Shown: positions 26,447-39,840 of the stretch, in pieces
How positions within the stretch are numbered: the stretch's first letter is position 1
How the letters are laid out: every line of letters starts with the position of its first letter
The notes under the pieces: generated by a model
The model's input: only the letters and a program-made list of their open reading frames with translations
Databases searched by the model: none
Told to the model about the DNA's origin: nothing
Source of the DNA: Paramecium octaurelia
Taxonomy: Eukaryota; Ciliophora; Oligohymenophorea; Peniculida; Parameciidae
Direction: 5' to 3'
Length of the DNA stretch: 64,000 nucleotides
Assembly (NCBI GenBank): GCA_905182995.1
Contig: CAJJDP010000099.1
Span: 129,404 to 193,403 of the forward strand
Made by a program: the position numbers and the translations under genes

Positions 26447-28094
26447 TCAGAGAGCATCAAACATCAATTGTTAAAATTATTTGAAATTTATCTAATAATT
26501 ATTAATTATTATTACTTAATTATTTTCATAAACAGAAAATTGTTATTTCAACTATTGCTTTTTGTTGTGGTATAATGTACACATTTTAGATAATGAAATA
26601 AAGCCTTCCACATCAGATAGTATTTTAAATGTTTCTTTTAGATTGTCTTCAGTAATTAATGTTTCTTTATTTATAACTCCGATCAAAAACTCTTAGAAAT
26701 CAATTTCCCCATTTTTATTAATATCAATCCCTTTAAATACGGCATCGACATGCTCTTTGACTTCTTAGAGACTACTGAAATGTTTGATGTAAGCGATTGT
26801 TAGATCTTGCTTACTGATCTTGCCATCATGATTAACATCGAATTGCCCAAAAAGTTGATAAAGGATCTACTCTTAATCTGCTGAGAAAGTGGAAATCATA
26901 AATTATAAGAAGCAACACTAAAGAAAACTCAAAGAATGATTATTGTCTAATTGCTTTACTATTAATTTCTATTCTTCATACTATGTCTCTACATTGTGTT
27001 TTAGCCAATGATCATTTAAAACCTAATTCAAATTAATTCTTTTAGCAGGATCAAATTTAAAGAATCTTTTTATGATATCCACAGATTCAGGTGGCAAACA
27101 TTGTTCTTTGAAATCTTCTTGAACTGAATAATTCATAATCTCCTCAAATACTTCCTCTTTATTATTGCCTTTGAATGGGAATTCCCCTGTCAGCATTTAG
27201 TAGAATATTACTCCTATGCTCCAAACATCTCTTGCAGGAGTACAATTTTCAGGAAATTTGATTGCCTCAGGGGACAGATATTGAAAGATATCTTTTTCAG
27301 AAATATGTGATTTTAAGTAAATAGGTTTAAAATCGACTAATTTAATAAAATTAGAATTTGATTGATTACACTTTTAAAAAGAAGCCAGTGTTAATCCCCC
27401 ATGATTGACTTCGTATTAATGAAGATGCTTGATAACTTCAATCATCTACTTCAAAATCAGTGCTGTTTATTATTGAGTGTAAACACATTTCTGTAGGGTT
27501 TGGGACAATAGAGGTCCATTGCAGAAATCATGAATTATTTGATAATTATTACTATCCTAGAAAATTTCGAAAATTCTCGTTAAATTAGGATGGTACTAAA
27601 AATATATCATATATGAAGTATACTAATTAAGTTTTGACTATGGACTCAATGAGCTAAATTCCTTGTTCGGTTTTTTTAATCATTTCAGCAACCATTATTC
27701 TACCACTGAGATTATGTTAGACTACTACAATGTGGTCTGACTATTTTATTGGGTAACAAAATTAATCTTTGCTTAGCATAGTGTAATGTTTTGAGAATTG
27801 GGCATGCTTAATCGATACCCAAGTTTTGAGGGTTCCACGAATCCCTGTATTTTCGACTATTTAATCTGCCCATACCATGTGCTTAACTTAACGAGTAGAA
27901 GGAGTTGCAGCAAACTTAGACAATACTTACTTTGGTGAGGAAGCATTTGGCTTTATGCTTTTGATGCTTCTTTCAGATCTAACCTATCTTTGAATATCAA
28001 GAGATTAATCATTTTGAAGAGTCTATTTTGTTTGTTGTTCCCCATGTTCTTTAATTTGAACATTCTTTTGTCCTTTAGCTGAACAGATTCCCAT
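26447..28094 (-). CDS. CDPK-like pseudokinase with EF-hands, MG-x-C N terminus
   Basis: 539 residues after a 28-nt intron (27596-27623). It starts MGICSAKGQK. The glycine loop is replaced by QHNLSGRIMVAEM. The core keeps YHPNLTRIFEIFQ, and the catalytic loop is NHGGLTLASF (His at residue 222) with DFG reduced to KLVDFKP. The C-lobe, CTPARDVWSIGVIFYQMLTG and EFPFKG, is well preserved. Two good EF-hand loops, DVNHDGKISKQD and DINKNGEIDFQE, sit in the tail. A 24-nt in-frame GT-AG segment near the C terminus would give a typical FKQFQQLM end and 531 residues. The convergent CDKL5-like gene ends 182 bp away. Confidence 0.9.
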
Positions 28095-28436
28095 ATTTAA
28101 ATTTTTATTTTTTGTTTGATGTAATCAGTTTATTTAAGAAACTTGTATATACTTAATTACTGTATAAATATATTTATCAAAGTAAGAAGGAGGATTTGGA
28201 GTACTTTCTATAAAAACTTACAATTTTCACTTAATGTGTTTCTTGGATATCAAATTAAATTAAAAATGATCTTGGGAGAAAGGAATATTAAAACTGACCA
28301 AAGTAGAATTTCAGGGACAGGAATTTCATGATATGATTAAGTGTGTTTAATTGTCTTTGATTTTGAATAGTTTGTAATGATACATAACTATTTATTTGTA
28401 TGTATTTGGTATTATAATAGGTGATATTTTAATTAA
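28095..28436. other. divergent intergenic between pseudokinase and USP gene
   Basis: 342 AT-rich bases holding both promoters. A short open stretch at 28143-28331 is not supported by composition. Nothing else recognised. Confidence 0.45.
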
Positions 28437-31400
28437 ATGAACGTAGAAGAGTTAAAGGAAGCTATCAAAAGAATTGGACAGTGTTAATAAGAGTAAGCTG
28501 AATATACTAATAATAGGTCTTAATAGGAGTTGGATATTGTGTGGCAGCAAATCCAACACCCTATTGGATTCGATTTATTGTTTCAATGTGCAAAGAACGT
28601 AATCGAATTCAGACAATACACAATGTTTTGGAAAGTAAGTACCATCTTATTATGAATAGTCTGCGAATAAAATCTTGATGCACATAGTGAAGTTGTGTTT
28701 AAATAATCAGGATTAATTGAAAGCCTGGGAGACAATGCGTCTAACCATAGATCCAGATAAACATTTTTACAAATGCCATGAGTTAGTATAGATGGATGAG
28801 GATCAGGTATTAGAATCCAAAAGATTTTTAGTTTTCGCATTAGGAATTCTCTTAATAGGAGTTTTGTGCTAATCTGTAGGAAGGATAAGATGTAGATGCA
28901 TTATATGAGGATGAAAAGGGCAATGTGATAGGATGGTGCAGGGCAAATATTGTTAAGATTAATGAGAAGTATGTGTGGGTTAAGTGGCATGAAAATGATG
29001 AAAAGAGAAAGATTGCTCGATGTTCTATGGATTTGGCTCCGTATAAAAGTTAAGTGACTGATGAAGAGTGGCAATGGAGACATTCTCTTAATGCTGGCGA
29101 TATAATAGATTGTTTCGATAATCGTGTATGGTAGAATGCTACAATTATTACTGCTTTAAATGAAGAGGACAAGGAGTACGTTGTTGGATTTAGAGTGTAT
29201 GATGAGAAGGGCAATTAGTATGACTCATAAAGCAGGAGATTCTTTGGTTGGAATCAATAATATGATGAAAGGATCAAGGCAGTGAGTCCAAGAATTCAGA
29301 AAAGAAATGCATTTTCAAGAGGACAGCCTAGTAATCCTCATTGTCAAGAGGAAAATATCCATGATTGCAATGATTTCCTCTATCCAAACACTCATTATGC
29401 AGTCCCTCGATTTTAGACCAAATAGGCTCGGAGATCAATTGTTATTTGCGAAATGATCAATGAATTCGGACGTTCTGGGTTATTTTAATACATATTAGAT
29501 TAAATTCTCAATAAATGCACCATTGATTTCTTACACAGTTATATGGTGGTATTGAATAATTTCCATGAAATGTTACACAGAGAATTTGTTTCGAATTATG
29601 TTCCCTAATTATTCGAAGCAGTCCAAAATAATATTTTGTTATCAGCTGATAACAACCTTCGAAACTTTTCATCCTAAAAGATAACTGATATTTTACAAGC
29701 ATTGAACAACTTATTGAAAAGAGTGTATGCCTTATAAAAAAGGTAGGAAATGATAGATAGGTTGGATTTGGATATAGCGTATAAGTGTTTTACAAGTGAC
29801 TTTTTAGAGAGAAAGATTTAAGGTTTGAAGGCTATTTAGGAGGTGATAAAGAAGTCAAAGGATCAATATAATCAATATGGAATGTAGGAATGGTAGAAAT
29901 AAGCAACTACTTAAATGATATTGGAATGGTTGAATGAGAAGAAGATCTTTGAGAGTCTCTATGTTGGATCTGGAAATTCGCATTTAGTATAGAGAAGTGC
30001 AGAATTCTTTAAGTTTTTAATAGAGGAAAAAATGATCAGTATTAATAATTTCAAGGATATATGGAATAGTTTGGAGAAGGCAGAATATGAACATAAGTTA
30101 GCTATCTTTAAGTTATTTAAAGACGTTTCGAATTCGTTAGAGAAGGAGTGGTTAGATTTCTTGACTGATGCTGTGTGTACTAAGGATCCCAAAGATGTCA
30201 CCAAGGATGATCTAGAATTGCTACTGGATATAATAAAGATGAATTTTAGATATAAAGATGAGTATATCTAGAAATGTTGCAATTATTATTGGACAATGTT
30301 GAAGAGCGGGTAATTGAACTAGACAATGCAGGAATAATACATATCATATTATATTGATTAAGTCACCTAATATGAAATGAGACCACACAAAGGAGCTTAG
30401 ATTAGTATGATTGGAGAAAGTATTGTGAATGGAGAATAAGTGAATGTAGGTTTGAGAGTGTTAATCAAATTGGTGGAGAAGCTGGACATCTAGCCAGCAG
30501 CTTGGGAATAGTACACAAGAAATGTGGCATTGACAGACTTGGAAAGTAAATTCAAAATAGTAGAGGAGATAATCAAATCTATTCCTGAATTGAAGAAGTA
30601 AAAGGATTATTTGGATGAAATCAAAATTCGAATGCAATTCATCTAATTCTTCTATTAGAATATAAATACTTATGAATACAGATTAACTTTTAAGATAATT
30701 TCAAGCATATGGGAATAATTGGTTTGTTAATCATCAGGCCAATAAGAGAAGGATCTTGTGTACAAGTGGTTTAGTGCCTTATCGACTTAAGATGGACAAT
30801 CTCAATTAACATCAATGGTGGCTATTTAAGATCTCAAGGCCTTCTTCAACGAGAAGATGACAAATGACCTAGTTCAGTTGACTGAAGAAGGATTTAATTG
30901 TTTTAAGACAGTTTTGACAGCAATAAATAAACAAGAAGAAAATAGCTTTGGTCTTGATGTCTTATGGCAAATGATTTTGGAAACTGAAAATGAAAAGGTC
31001 TCATAATCCGCAATAGATTATTATCTTTAGTTTGAAAGTACATTAGATGTGTTGTTCAACAAATTACAAGAGAATAGAAACAATGATCAGAAATTACATA
31101 GATGTTTGTTAGTATTGGAAGGATTCATAGATTAAAGTGAAGTCAATGGAGTAGGCAATCTCAAGAGTTTAAATGCTTTATCACAAGGAGAAGAATTGTA
31201 AATATAGGTTTCATATGAACATGGAAATTAAAAGAAGTTTACGGTTAAGATTAATGATAATCAAACCATCATTGAGTTGAGATTGGCAATTAGCAAAGTC
31301 ATTAAATAATAATGGGACTCCATTGGATTGAATAGTTTGAAAGGGGAAATTAAGTTTACAGAAAATGGCAAAATGATCAAAGATTTAAGATTAAAAAAGG

Positions 31401-34400
31401 GAGAAATCATAATGGTGTTCAGAAAGTAGGTAAAAGAAATACATGAAGCTAATTTATTGGATGGAGAAGATTTATCAGAGGCAGCAAAATAAGTATTTGG
31501 AGAGATCTTTAGTGAATATTCCACTGATGGTAAAATGAGTAAAGAGGATTGCACCAGATTTGTTACTGGATGCACAGGCAATCCTTGTAGCATTGATGAT
31601 GCCAATATCTAAAGAACATTCGAATAATATGACAAAGATAAGGATTCTATTCTCACTTTGAGTGATTTCTTAGACTTCTACACTGATTCTGCAAGGACTA
31701 AGAAATCAACAGTCTGGCTCAATCTCCAAACCTTACATTACAGAAATGATCTAATCAGAGGAGATAGAGTACCTTTACCATAAGTGAACGCGTAGTTATT
31801 GCCCAGAGGATAAATTGTGTAGAACCAAAGGTATTTGGATTTGCTCTTTGAACTTTTACAGAATTCTAGTAATGAAGTTTAAGAGAAGACTTGGTATTTA
31901 TTGAGAAGGTTGCCTCCCTCCCCTTAATTGATCAAGTAGATGCTCACCTTTGAGAACATCTAATAGCCAACTGATTGGGATCAGATCCTAGTTAGTAGTC
32001 ATTACAGATTACTTTACAGTCTATATATCATTGAGTTTCTGATGAATCAACAAGACTCGAATAACTTGTAAGCATTGATAGATGATCAAGAGATATTGGT
32101 GTTGAAGGATAAATGGATGAGTAAGTTTTTACAACTTGGAGGATTCGATAAGTTATTGCAATTCTTCAAATAATATTAAGGTAGAAGTGTGAGTACTTTG
32201 CCTCAAATCGAAAAAGAAATTTTGTCATTCCTTTTAAAAACATTCTAAAATTATGCAATTGCTGCATGTGCTACTAATGTTCCCAATCTATATAAGGCAT
32301 CAAGGGGTATTCAAATCATCAAACCTTTGGATCAAGTGTTACTGGATATTAGATAATCTGAGGATCCTGAGGAGTTTAAATTGCTTGTGTAAAAGTTGAA
32401 GGAGAGTCGTCTTGGTGATAGTATAACTGAGAAGATTGAGAAGTTCATTGGTGTTTTGATCAATTTAATTTAAGAATTGCTCAAGAGTAATGAGTTAGAA
32501 TAGGAGGATAGATAAATTATTGAACATAGTGTTATAGTAATAATTGTAATATTATTGCATAATTAAGAATTACTAACAAATAGCATAGAAAATGTTGAAT
32601 TCATTAATATTTTCTTTAGTGGGATCTTTACTGATAAATCAGATACTGTACGTAACCTATTTAGTAGAGCAATACTAGTGCTTTGTCATGAAAGTCAGAA
32701 AAGAAACAATCAACCTACCAAGATTATATTATAGCAATTGATTTCCATGTAAAATCAGTAAGCCAATTCATCCTAATATTATGAACTATTAAGTCAACTA
32801 ATTGACAGTGCCTTCGAGAGTGAGGACTCTTAATAGTTCATCGATTATCAACAATTGACATAATAAGTAATTGATGGATTGGTTAATCACAAAAGTGTAG
32901 AGACAAGATAAAAATCTACGGTTGTTGATAAGATCCTAGTTGGTTTGTTGAATCTGTTGACCAAATTGTACAAATTCATTAAGTAGCCAATCCATGAAAT
33001 CATATTTAACGATTGCTTGTTTAGTCTTTAAGAGGAGAAGGAGGTGAAATGCAAATCGAGCGAAAGTAGATAAGCTGCATTCAAATTACTTTAGTAGCTA
33101 TCTCATCAGTAGAATAATTGTGAGAACATTCTGTTAAATATGTAATAGTTGAGCCAGAAGATCCCAGTTATAAATAGGTGGAATTACATACCTTCAAGTG
33201 ATATGAGAAGTTCCTTTGGCTACTGCGGAATAAGGAATCTTAGATGCATTTGCTATATGAATGCCATGCTTCAACAGTTTTACATGACCATTCCTTTTAG
33301 ATATGGTATCCTATAAGCTGACGATGGCAAAGAACCTGATCTTCAATAAAGCAAAACAGGTTTTTAGTTTGACGACAATGTTCTTCATCAATTACAATAA
33401 ATGTTTAGTTATCTAGAGTTATCTGATCGCGTCGATTACAATCCATAGGAATTTTGTGCAGCATTCAAAGATTATGCAGGAGAACCAGTCAATATCTTCA
33501 TCCAATAGGATGCTCAGGAATTTTTGAATATGATTTTTGATAAGTTGGAGAATCTCCTCAAGAACACAGTCTATAAGAATATATTAGATGGAGTTTTTGG
33601 AGGCAAAACCTGTACCTAAATTGAATGTTAGAATTGTAAGGCAATAAAGAATAAGGATGAGATATTTTACAATTTGTCTGTTCCTATTAAGAATCTCAAA
33701 AATCTATAAGAATGTTTCGATAAGTTCGTTTAAGGTGAAATCATATCAGATTTTAAGTGCGAGAGTTGTAATTAAAAGGTTGAAGTCAGTAAGAGATAAT
33801 TGCTTGCTTAATTGCCAAATGTCTTGATCTTACATTTATAAAGGATTGTATTCAATTTGGATACATTTATGAATGAAAAAATCAACTCTCGTTTAGAATT
33901 CCCAATTAATTTGGATTTAGCATAATATACTATAAATTAAGATTAATGTACCTAATATAAGTTGGTCGGCATAGTAGTTCATTTGGGAACTGCTGACGTT
34001 GGACATTATTTTAGTTATATTGACATCAAAACTCAAAATTAATGGTTAGAATTCAATGACCATAAAATTAAGGAGTTTAAATTGAAACAAATGGAGAATG
34101 AATGTTTTGGTGGTCAATCCAATTTAGAATATAACGATAATGATGTTTGGGGGAATGGTTTTAGAGAGAACTCTTAAAATGCTTATATGCTGATTTATGA
34201 AAAGGTCGAAAAGGACAAAATTCAATTAGAATTTAACACTTAAGAGGAATTACAGTAATCATTGTCCAAATTTGAGAGTTACACTATTCAACCAAATAAT
34301 ATACTATTGGTAGATTATAATTCATTCAAACCACATATTCCTAGCCCATATCATAAGAAGGTGAACAGTGATAATTAATAGTTTTTATTGGAGAGGAATC

Positions 34401-36463
34401 TTTTCAACCAAGAATTCATGAAATTCATATTGGAGATGAGCAACTTTGTGAATAGTGATAATGCAACTTTGATAATAGAAATTCTCATTCGATTTAACTA
34501 TGATTTATTGGCTCGTGCCTATGATAATTCTATTTCAGAACAATTCAACACAAAGATTTTGCAATTGATATAGTAATATCCCAATAGCAACTATCTAGAT
34601 TTGATATACTTTGGTAAACAAGCCAAAGTAATAGATCTCTTGTTGGTTTGCCCAGAATCTAGAACTCGTAAATACTTCGGGAAATTGTTAGCAACTTTAT
34701 TCAATCAAGCAATTCAAATTCAAGGGGAAATCACAGAGAAGATTTCTGAGGGATTAGATCAATTGTTCCTTATGATATAAGATCAAGTACCTAAGAATTG
34801 GACACGCTTTGATTAGTATTTCTAATTTTGGCTAGACTTCATTTAGGAAGGTAAAGTCTAGATGTAATATTGTTTGAATAAGGACATGATTTTGTACATG
34901 ATTGATTTCATTCTGGATAAGAGCAGTCCATTGTAGTTATACGAAAAAAAGACTCAAATGGGAAATGCCTATTTTCCAATCAATTGCTAAATTCCAATGC
35001 AAATTATAAGCACTCTACTTTAATAAAATCATAAACTCACTCTCCAAGAGAAGAAATTGCTTTATTCACCTAAATTCTATGACAAGGCTCTCAAGAGTAC
35101 TAAAATTGAAGAACTAACTCCAATCATCATTAAATTTGCTTATAACAATCGATACTTCTCAGAAATAATATCTGGATGTATTATGAGAGGTCTTGGAAAT
35201 GGGGATGTTGATGAATTCAAAAACTATCTCTAAATGGCCAAACCATTCTTATTAATCAAAGACAATCTATAAATTGAACGTTTGGAATGGCTAGTTGGGA
35301 TCCCTTCATCAAAGTAGAAGGACTCAACTAAGGTTTACGATAGTTAATTTACTGAATATCCATAATTTGGACTTTTTGGATTGACCAGTTTAGAAGAAGA
35401 TTACTGGACATTTGCTAGTCCTTTGGGATGGCAAAATAGTCTCTTTGATAATTTCTGTTCTCACAGGACTATTAAGAATTTGGATAATCAATGTTTGTTA
35501 ATCCTTAAACTACTTTTAATGATTAGTCTGGAATGTGAGACCTGTTATGATTATGTCTCCAAATTGCCATGTGTTAATTATCAATATGTAATTATTCGTT
35601 CTCATTTTAATAGAAATAAATGGAGGAAATCTTCAGAGCATTCATTGAAACTTACATCATAGATACCAAACGATTCTATTCCCCATTTCCTCGAAAACAA
35701 GAAACCGATGAGGTTAAGGGTTACTTGGACTAATATTGTACCAAAGTGTCACAGATTCATAATGAATTCTAACCTCAATTTGATTACATCATTGGAAAAA
35801 CTGTAGAAATGAATAAAGTTAGAAGAACCTATTTCCTGTATAATCCTTCCACAAAGGAAGAAATATAGATAGATGAAGGAGCTGAGGGATTCCCAGAAAT
35901 CAAACAGTAGATTGAAGATGGCGATTTGCAAAAGGTTCTTACAATGGAAGTAATTAACACATTTATAATCCATATAGGAAAAGATATATAAAACACATGT
36001 GTGCGATAATCTACCAAATGGAACTACCAATGAGTCATTACCTTAATAATACGTTAAAGGAACCTAAATTCTTACTTATTCTGTGGATCCCAACTGTTAA
36101 GCTGCCAACTTCCTCTAGTCAAATGCCTGGAGTGCTGAGAGTGACGAAAAAGCCACAGTAACTAATCCAAGAATTGCTGACACTGTTAAATAGATTTAGA
36201 TTCAGAACCACACAAACAGAAATTTACATGTGATCTTAGAAATCAAAGGTGAACCCAATCCTTGCCATTACATCCCCAAATCTAAAATACAATCACTTAT
36301 GAGCTCTAAGAGTTCGACTACGATGTTCACAGCCATTAAAAACAACTGTAATTAGGAATTCCCACCTCTTCAATTGACATTAGTGTATAAAAAATAAGAG
36401 CCGAGACAAGACTCTTACCTATATTTATCGTCTTAAGATGAAATGAATTTGGAATTATTATGA
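28437..36463 (+). CDS. giant ubiquitin-specific protease (USP9X/USP24-like)
   Basis: 2640 residues after introns of 25, 25, 26 and 28 nt; between them the frame is open for thousands of bases. N-terminal part: a beta-barrel-like segment (VWVKWHENDEKRKIARC, GDIIDCFDNRVWQNATI), then helical ARM-like sequence. A ubiquitin-like domain lies near residues 910-990 (KKFTVKINDNQTIIELRLAI). An EF-hand-like loop, DKDKDSILTLSD, starts at about residue 1049. The USP domain starts near 1580 with catalytic Cys 1589 in RCICYMNAMLQQFY, includes CESCNQKVEVSKRQ zinc-ribbon Cys, and has His 1840 in VGHYFSYID. The Cys box lacks the usual Gly and Thr. A long helical region follows. It would remove ubiquitin from substrates. 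Confidence 0.92.
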
Positions 36464-36611
36464 TATATCTATAAAAATATATATATACAACATTTATTCT
36501 TAAATTCATTAACATTCAAAATACTACATCAAATAAAAATCCCAGAGCCATTCATGCAGAATAATAGATAGATATATATATGAATTTCGTTTGTTTAATT
36601 AAATACAAAAG
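36464..36611. other. 3' flank of USP gene
   Basis: AT-rich with short TA runs; no gene recognised between the USP stop and the end of U5 snRNA. Confidence 0.5.
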
Positions 36612-36735
36612 TGGGGGGTCTTTCGACCTCTAAAAATTTATGTAAGTCACCGGTATGAGCCCAACCCACGGTAATCTTTAGTAAAAGGCGAAAAATTAGC
36701 ACGTTATAGGTTGAGCTCGGTGATGAATGACTTAT
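36612..36735 (-). ncRNA. U5: U5 spliceosomal snRNA
   Basis: On the minus strand, 36676-36690 reads CGCCTTTTACTAAAG, the invariant U5 loop 1 that aligns exon ends, followed by GATTACCGTGG, almost the human sequence. Flanking arms pair well: a ten-pair stem joins GAGCTCAACC with GGTTGGGCTC, and outer stems pair CACCG with CGGTG and AAGTCA with TGACTT. An Sm site (TAAATTTTTA, 36631-36640) and a 3' hairpin GGTCGAAAGACC follow. Ends are estimated from the terminal stem and the 3' hairpin (about 124 nt). The short introns throughout this window need this RNA. Confidence 0.97.
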
Positions 36736-37523
36736 ATATTAATTTTAATTTACTTAAATATCAAATCCAATTTTCTCTTTTTATGGGTTTTAATTTCCCA
36801 TTAAAATAATTTTAAATTAAATTATTTCTTCCCTCCTTTTCTTAGGGCCTGCAATCATGGAAATTATGCAATCATTTATCACCCTTTCCTTAGTACTTGT
36901 AAGAAGAGAGCCTAAATCTGCTGCATAGAGACTGTTGCTTTATTAAACTATTGATTAATAATTAAAAATGGATTAAGAAACAAGATGAAATTTTACATCC
37001 TATATTTAGTTGTTTTGAAATGGCATAAAGTTAAGAATTCAATTGAAATAGTAGTGTATTAATTAACTATTTTAATTCTCAAGTCAAAAAATAAATCTAC
37101 TCTGCATTAGTTTTACTTTTCTCTTTCTTGGTTTCTTTTCTTCTTGACTATTCAATTCTACAAGTAATTGATATTATCAACAGAAGAAATAATAGCATTC
37201 ACATTCAATTTAGATAGGTAAATTTGATATTATAATTTCGATGATCAACATCAATAATGAGTCATGGGGTCCATTTTGAAATCCAGTATTCAAGTATTAT
37301 TATTAATTAACTTTATAGATATTTCATCCTTAGATCATAAATAATGATTGAATGGGTAAATGAAAGTATAAATAATTAATTAATGGTATCTAATTGGTAC
37401 TAGTAACATTGAAATTAACTTAATATCATAGATTGACATGTTATGATTAGAATCTAAGGGAGATGTAGATTTGTAATTTGTAATTTCATATAATTTACAT
37501 TTTAATTATTTTAACAGTTAGTT
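36736..37523 (-). pseudogene. possible decayed gene upstream of U5 (coding-like pieces)
   Basis: Minus-strand pieces look coding but do not join: TKERVINDCIISMIAGPKKR near 36840-36930, ELNSQEEKKPRKRKVKL near 37100-37170, KLNVNAIISSVDNINYL near 37180-37230, and SPLDSNHNMSIYDIKLI near 37420-37490. TGA codons and shifts separate them, and no set of normal-size introns restores one frame. The part next to U5 may instead hold the snRNA promoter. No family recognised. Confidence 0.3.
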
Positions 37524-39802
37524 ATGAACAAGGCTTTTCAAAGAAGTAATCATTAATAACAATAACAGAGCATTCAGACAATAGTATTCTCAAAGGTAAA
37601 ACACAACATAACACTCAACAACGAAGTCCATTGAGTACAAAAGAAAATGATATCAAATTCAAATATCCTGAAGTTTTTCGCCGAAAGGAATCCAAACCTT
37701 TGTAAGTACAAACTAATCAATCAGACATGAGATCACCAAGTGCATAATCTACATAATCTCCAATTAATAGTAATAATTGAATATATTCATAAGAGAGCAT
37801 TCTCATTACTCATAGATCTCAATCAATGTTTTAAGATGCTTAATATATTGATTATATTATCACAAATAAGGAAGTGAATTAATTTCTTAAAAAGCACTTC
37901 CTACATGAACACATGCATACTAATAGTTCCAGAAATACAAATACTAAATTGATTTGTGATTCTTGGGAAAAAGTGCCAGTAACCTACTTTATTAAAGCTC
38001 TATTTACTGAGTATCCTGAAATCATAGAGGATCATCATTTAAATGAAAAATTGAACATAAAATTGAAAACTCTCATAAAGGATTTGATATCTGAAGATGG
38101 ACAACTCTTATCATTGAATAGACTATAAATTCATACTCGTCATTTAGGATTGCTAGGATTGTTACTGACTGCTCTAAGAGACATTCAAGATGCACCTACT
38201 GTCAATCATAATACTCCTCATAATTAATCTATCTCGCATGAATAGGAAATCTCTACTACTTAATAATAACAATAACAATAACAATAATAATCCAAGTTTC
38301 ATAAGATGGCTTCAGATATAACATAATCAGCTGAAAACAGAATTAATGAATTGGTTAATTTGAAATTGCAATAATTCACAGTCAAACAAAAAGAGTTAGA
38401 AAAATAGATTTAATAATTGAAATAGAAGGCAACTGAAAACTTTGATCTTTTCTAACATGAAGCCAAAAACAAATAAGTGATCAATAATCTAACCTAATAG
38501 TTATAATAAAAAGATCAAATTATAGCAGATCTAGAATAAAAACTCATTAAGAAATGGATGAATTCATCAATCGAGGAAGAAATGCATGCTAATAAGATTA
38601 CCTAACCAAAGGCATCTCCAATAAAAATCTAAAGTCCAAGCCAATCTCCGTTTAATGATAGCAACCAATACTTATAAAGAATGATTAGTAACTTATGTAC
38701 AGTGTGGGACTTAGGTTGTGTTAATGAAGATTACAGATTTGCTTAGATTCTAACAGCCTAAGAAAATAATTAAATGCCTTACTAACATTTTCAATTAATT
38801 CCCATTATAAAGACAATTCCTGGTTTCAATGATTTTATTTTTAAATCGCAAAACAACAATCATATCATCACTAATTTTATTTAGAATTGCATGAATAATG
38901 ATAACAACATCGTTTTGGATTTGTATTATGAAATTATTACTTTGCTTCCAAATTTAAAAATTAGCGACCAAGATTAATATTTAATAAATGTAATGTAATT
39001 GTTTCTAAAATTAACAGTTACAATTTTGTAGATCAAAACTGTATTTAACATTAATAAACTAAAAGAATGGGGAACCATCAAGAGACAACTTACTGAATAA
39101 CAGAACTAATTTATTAAGAACCTTATTAATTAGATAGTCTAAATTAATCAATACAGTATTAAGTAAGTACCTCAATCAAAATTATGGAGTCAACAATAGA
39201 TTTATCAAGACCAATTAGTCTCAGAATTCAACAATCGACTAATTGAGAATCAAGTAATCAATAATATCTTACGAAAACAACTAAGTCAGATACATAATAA
39301 ACAGAACACAAGGTTGTCTCTTATCATTAGGATTATTCAGTGCTTTTATTATAATGATGTTGAAGAATTAATTGGTCTCATGTAATCAATCCAAGGGGAA
39401 ACCGATGTAGACATCTATTTATCTAAACTAATCTTAGATTGCGATTGCATTAACCTAATATTGTTTCCTAGTTTGTTCAATGCCAAATTTGTTCTTAAAT
39501 CAATCACTAACTTACTTTAATTTAAGTGTCCTGGACAATTCTATTTATTGTATACGAAGTAAGTGTGTTAAATTAGGAATATCGATCTATTGATCGACTT
39601 ATTAACTAAAATGCATAACACTATGAATTCTGATGTTGTTGTTAAATTATGGGATGTGCTTGGAGCTATTGCTAAGAGCGCAACCTTAAAGGAATGTAAA
39701 GAAGGCCTTTAATTTGTAATAAGATTATATTCAAATTCTCATCAAGCAACAATATTACATAATATATAATAAGTATAAAAAAATTTAGCAATCCCAATCT
39801 GA
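37524..39802 (+). CDS. unknown protein with coiled coil and helical C terminus
   Basis: 743 residues after introns of 23 and 24 nt; the second contains an in-frame TGA, so its removal is required. The first 230 residues include a helical block (VPVTYFIKALFTEYPEIIED and TRHLGLLGLLLTALRDI). A run of ten Gln then leads to a Gln/Lys-rich coiled coil at about 240-340. The last 370 residues are helical and Ile/Leu/Asn-rich, possibly ARM-like. No signal peptide or membrane span. No family recognised; a cytoskeletal or scaffold role would be a guess. It ends 38 bp before Rpn9 on the same strand. Confidence 0.75.
38261..38290 (+). repeat. TAA/CAA triplet run encoding ten Gln
   Basis: Ten consecutive TAA or CAA codons in the frame of the 37524 gene. 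It shows directly that TAA is sense here, and it is a likely site of length variation. Confidence 0.85.
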
Positions 39803-39840
39803 TTTTTTATTTTCAAATATATTAAATAAATTAAATTAAA

